In this document: piece by piece, positions 4,135 to 5,736 of the stretch
How the letters are laid out: each line of letters starts with the position of its first letter
How positions within the stretch are numbered: the first letter of the stretch is position 1
Assembly (NCBI GenBank): GCA_937958785.1
Contig: CALGMY010000060.1
Coordinates: 1 to 5,736, forward strand
DNA length: 5,736 nt
Source of the DNA: an uncultured Gammaproteobacteria bacterium
GTDB lineage: Bacteria > Pseudomonadota > Gammaproteobacteria > Steroidobacterales > GCA-2729495
Direction: 5' to 3'
Program-made: the position numbers and the translations under genes
Notes under the pieces: generated by a model
Databases searched by the model: none
Seen by the model: the letters and a program-made list of their open reading frames with translations, nothing else
What the model was told of the DNA's origin: nothing

Positions 4135-5736
4135 ATGACTACCGGTAATGCCCGACTCGCGCGCGCCGTCCGTGGCGCCGCCATCCTGGCCGGCGCAGCC
4201 CTGCTGCCCGCGCTCGTTGCACCGGTCGCCGAGGCCGCCAACTACTGCCCGGCCGTGTGGCGGAAAGGCGTGATGACCTTCAACTTCAACGCCGCCTTCA
4301 CCAACATCGAGACCTACAACGGGCCGTCCGGTCCCCGGGACGACCTGATGGTGACCAGCTTCTTCAACGTCACCAAGGACCCCACCGGCACCACGGTCAC
4401 CGGCTATTTCGAGCGGGACCTCGTGGCGCGGGTCCGCAACCTGGACGAGCTGAACCTCGCGGTCTTCGACAAGGACTGGGATGTGCAGGAGATCACCGAC
4501 GTCGGTGGCCCCCCGGTGGTCGACGCGCCCAACAAGACCGTCTGGCCCAACGATGCGGTCCGCATGCCCGACGGCATGGTGCCTTTCGAGGCGGTGGCCA
4601 TCCCCCAGGGCTTCCACCCGGCCGTGCCCCCCGGCCGTCTCAGCTTCATCAACCTGGATGACCCGGGGCTGCCGGAATACATCGTCCACCAGAGCACCGG
4701 TGGTCCGGCTGGCGCGGGCTGCGACCCGGCGAGCAACGTCAGCAACCCCAAGTTCTACCACGACCTCGAATTCGTCGACATGAACGGCGACGGGTACAAG
4801 GACATCGCCACGGTGCGGTCCTCGTTCAAGGTCGCGGGCTACGGCAGCGTCTGCTTCTTCACCGGCGAGCTGGTCTGGTTCCAGAACCCCGGCCCCGCCC
4901 TGCAGCCCAACGTGCAGTGGCAGGAACACGTGCTGGTGGGCTATCCGGTCACCAGCAACGGCCCGGACATCTCCATCGAGTCCGCGGACTTCGAGAACGA
5001 CGGCATCCCGGAGCTGGTCGCCGGCTCGTTCTTCATGTCCGGTGGTTTCGTCCGGGTGTACGGCGCCCCGGCGGGCCTGCCGTGGACGGCCGTGGACCAG
5101 GTCAATGGTCCCGCCGCGCGGGTCGGCACCATCGCCGGCTCCCTGCAGGGCAAGGTCTTCGACATCCAGGTGGCGGACCTGAACATGGACGGCAAGATCG
5201 ACGTGCTCGCGTCGAATCACCAGGAGGACAACTGCTTCCCGGTCACCCAGCAGGCCATCCCGGGCCGCATCAACGTGTACGAGCAGCCCGCCAGCGGCAA
5301 CGTGTTCGCCGGCGGCTGGGTGCGGCGCACGATCAAGGACAACATCCGGCCGAACCCCACCTTCCCGGCGCCCACCGCCGGGCCGGGCCGGCTGGCGCCG
5401 GGGCCCGCCAAGGTCTTCTGGCCGGTGCGCGGCCAGGAAGGCAAGGTCAAGCCCTGGATCGTGGTCGGTGGCGACGAGGCCTCGAAGGTCTGGCTGCTGA
5501 CCCCGAAGTCGCCCAGCACGACCAACTGGGACTACCAGTCGGCGGTGATCTTCGACATCAACGACACCTACGGCCCGAACACCACCCAGACCATCATGGG
5601 TCCGGATGGCATCTCGCCGGGCGAGGTGATCTCCACCATCGGCGTGCCCAGCGTCCGGTACGACGATCCGGGCCCGCTCGGCCGGGCGGAGATCTACATC
5701 CCGGTGTTCGAGGCCAAGCAGGTGCACGTGCTGACC
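4135..5736 (+). CDS. Secreted FG-GAP/VCBS-repeat beta-propeller protein, 3' end outside window
   Basis: The frame is open for 534 codons with no stop before the window ends. It begins with a Sec signal peptide: basic residues R7, R10 and R13, a hydrophobic stretch at 14-31, and likely cleavage after A32-E-A34. Three integrin-like calcium-loop repeats are visible: D215-M-N-G-D-G-Y-K-D223, D285-F-E-N-D-G-I-P-E293 and D348-L-N-M-D-G-K-I-D356. Each is followed by a hydrophobic strand (IATV, LVAG, VLAS). Further blades without the full calcium loop end in motifs such as LVWFQNP, VRVYGAP, INVYEQP and VWLLTP. This pattern fits a VCBS/FG-GAP beta-propeller of perhaps six or seven blades, acting in the periplasm, on the surface or outside the cell; the ligand is unknown. 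The first 130 mature residues are less clearly propeller-like and I do not recognise them. Divergence from the PEP-CTERM gene suggests shared regulation. A C-terminal sorting or secretion domain could lie beyond the window. Confidence 0.88.
   Translation, partial: MTTGNARLARAVRGAAILAGAALLPALVAPVAEAANYCPAVWRKGVMTFNFNAAFTNIETYNGPSGPRDDLMVTSFFNVTKDPTGTTVTGYFERDLVARVRNLDELNLAVFDKDWDVQEITDVGGPPVVDAPNKTVWPNDAVRMPDGMVPFEAVAIPQGFHPAVPPGRLSFINLDDPGLPEYIVHQSTGGPAGAGCDPASNVSNPKFYHDLEFVDMNGDGYKDIATVRSSFKVAGYGSVCFFTGELVWFQNPGPALQPNVQWQEHVLVGYPVTSNGPDISIESADFENDGIPELVAGSFFMSGGFVRVYGAPAGLPWTAVDQVNGPAARVGTIAGSLQGKVFDIQVADLNMDGKIDVLASNHQEDNCFPVTQQAIPGRINVYEQPASGNVFAGGWVRRTIKDNIRPNPTFPAPTAGPGRLAPGPAKVFWPVRGQEGKVKPWIVVGGDEASKVWLLTPKSPSTTNWDYQSAVIFDINDTYGPNTTQTIMGPDGISPGEVISTIGVPSVRYDDPGPLGRAEIYIPVFEAKQVHVLT

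Noticed and set aside
3898..5727. Minus-strand frame open upstream of the PEP-CTERM gene, which would give a fused protein of about 874 residues
   Set aside because: It is antisense to the VCBS gene, is low-complexity in translation, has no signal peptide or ribosome site at its start, and stays open only because of high GC. The true gene begins at 3897.

Overview
This GC-rich window most likely comes from a gammaproteobacterium. The evidence is a tail-to-tail REP pair (REPIN) of the GTAGGAGCGGC... type known from Xanthomonadaceae and Pseudomonas relatives, a PEP-CTERM (VPVPA-type) exosortase substrate, and an AttFG/AttH-like ABC export cassette. The genus cannot be read from the sequence.

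Positions 1-3086 (+ strand) hold a compact, probably single-transcript cluster. It begins with the 3' part of an FtsX-type ABC permease that enters from outside the window. A secreted AttH/CrtC-like lipocalin-fold protein follows, its ATG overlapping the permease stop by one base. The third gene is an unrecognised 214-residue cytoplasmic protein, 15 bases further on, with a TTG start behind a clear GGAG. A partner ATPase and the N-terminal half of the permease are expected just upstream. The AttH-like gene carries a complete 55-bp REPIN inside its reading frame, translated as a short extra loop; this is the most unusual item in the window.

Positions 3103-3897 (- strand) encode a secreted 264-residue PEP-CTERM protein that converges on the cluster with only 16 bases between them. 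Positions 4135-5736 (+ strand) encode a secreted FG-GAP/VCBS-type beta-propeller protein, cut by the window end. The PEP-CTERM and VCBS genes diverge from a 237-bp intergenic region rich in symmetric elements: four inverted repeats, three 11-bp-spaced TTGACC-containing direct repeats, and plausible promoters in both directions. Both proteins would leave the cytoplasm, so they may form a surface or extracellular pair under shared control; this is inference from arrangement only.

I saw no RNA genes, insertion sequences or CRISPR arrays. No wholly novel system is demonstrated. The best leads are the translated REPIN, the three-repeat promoter region and the unrecognised third gene.
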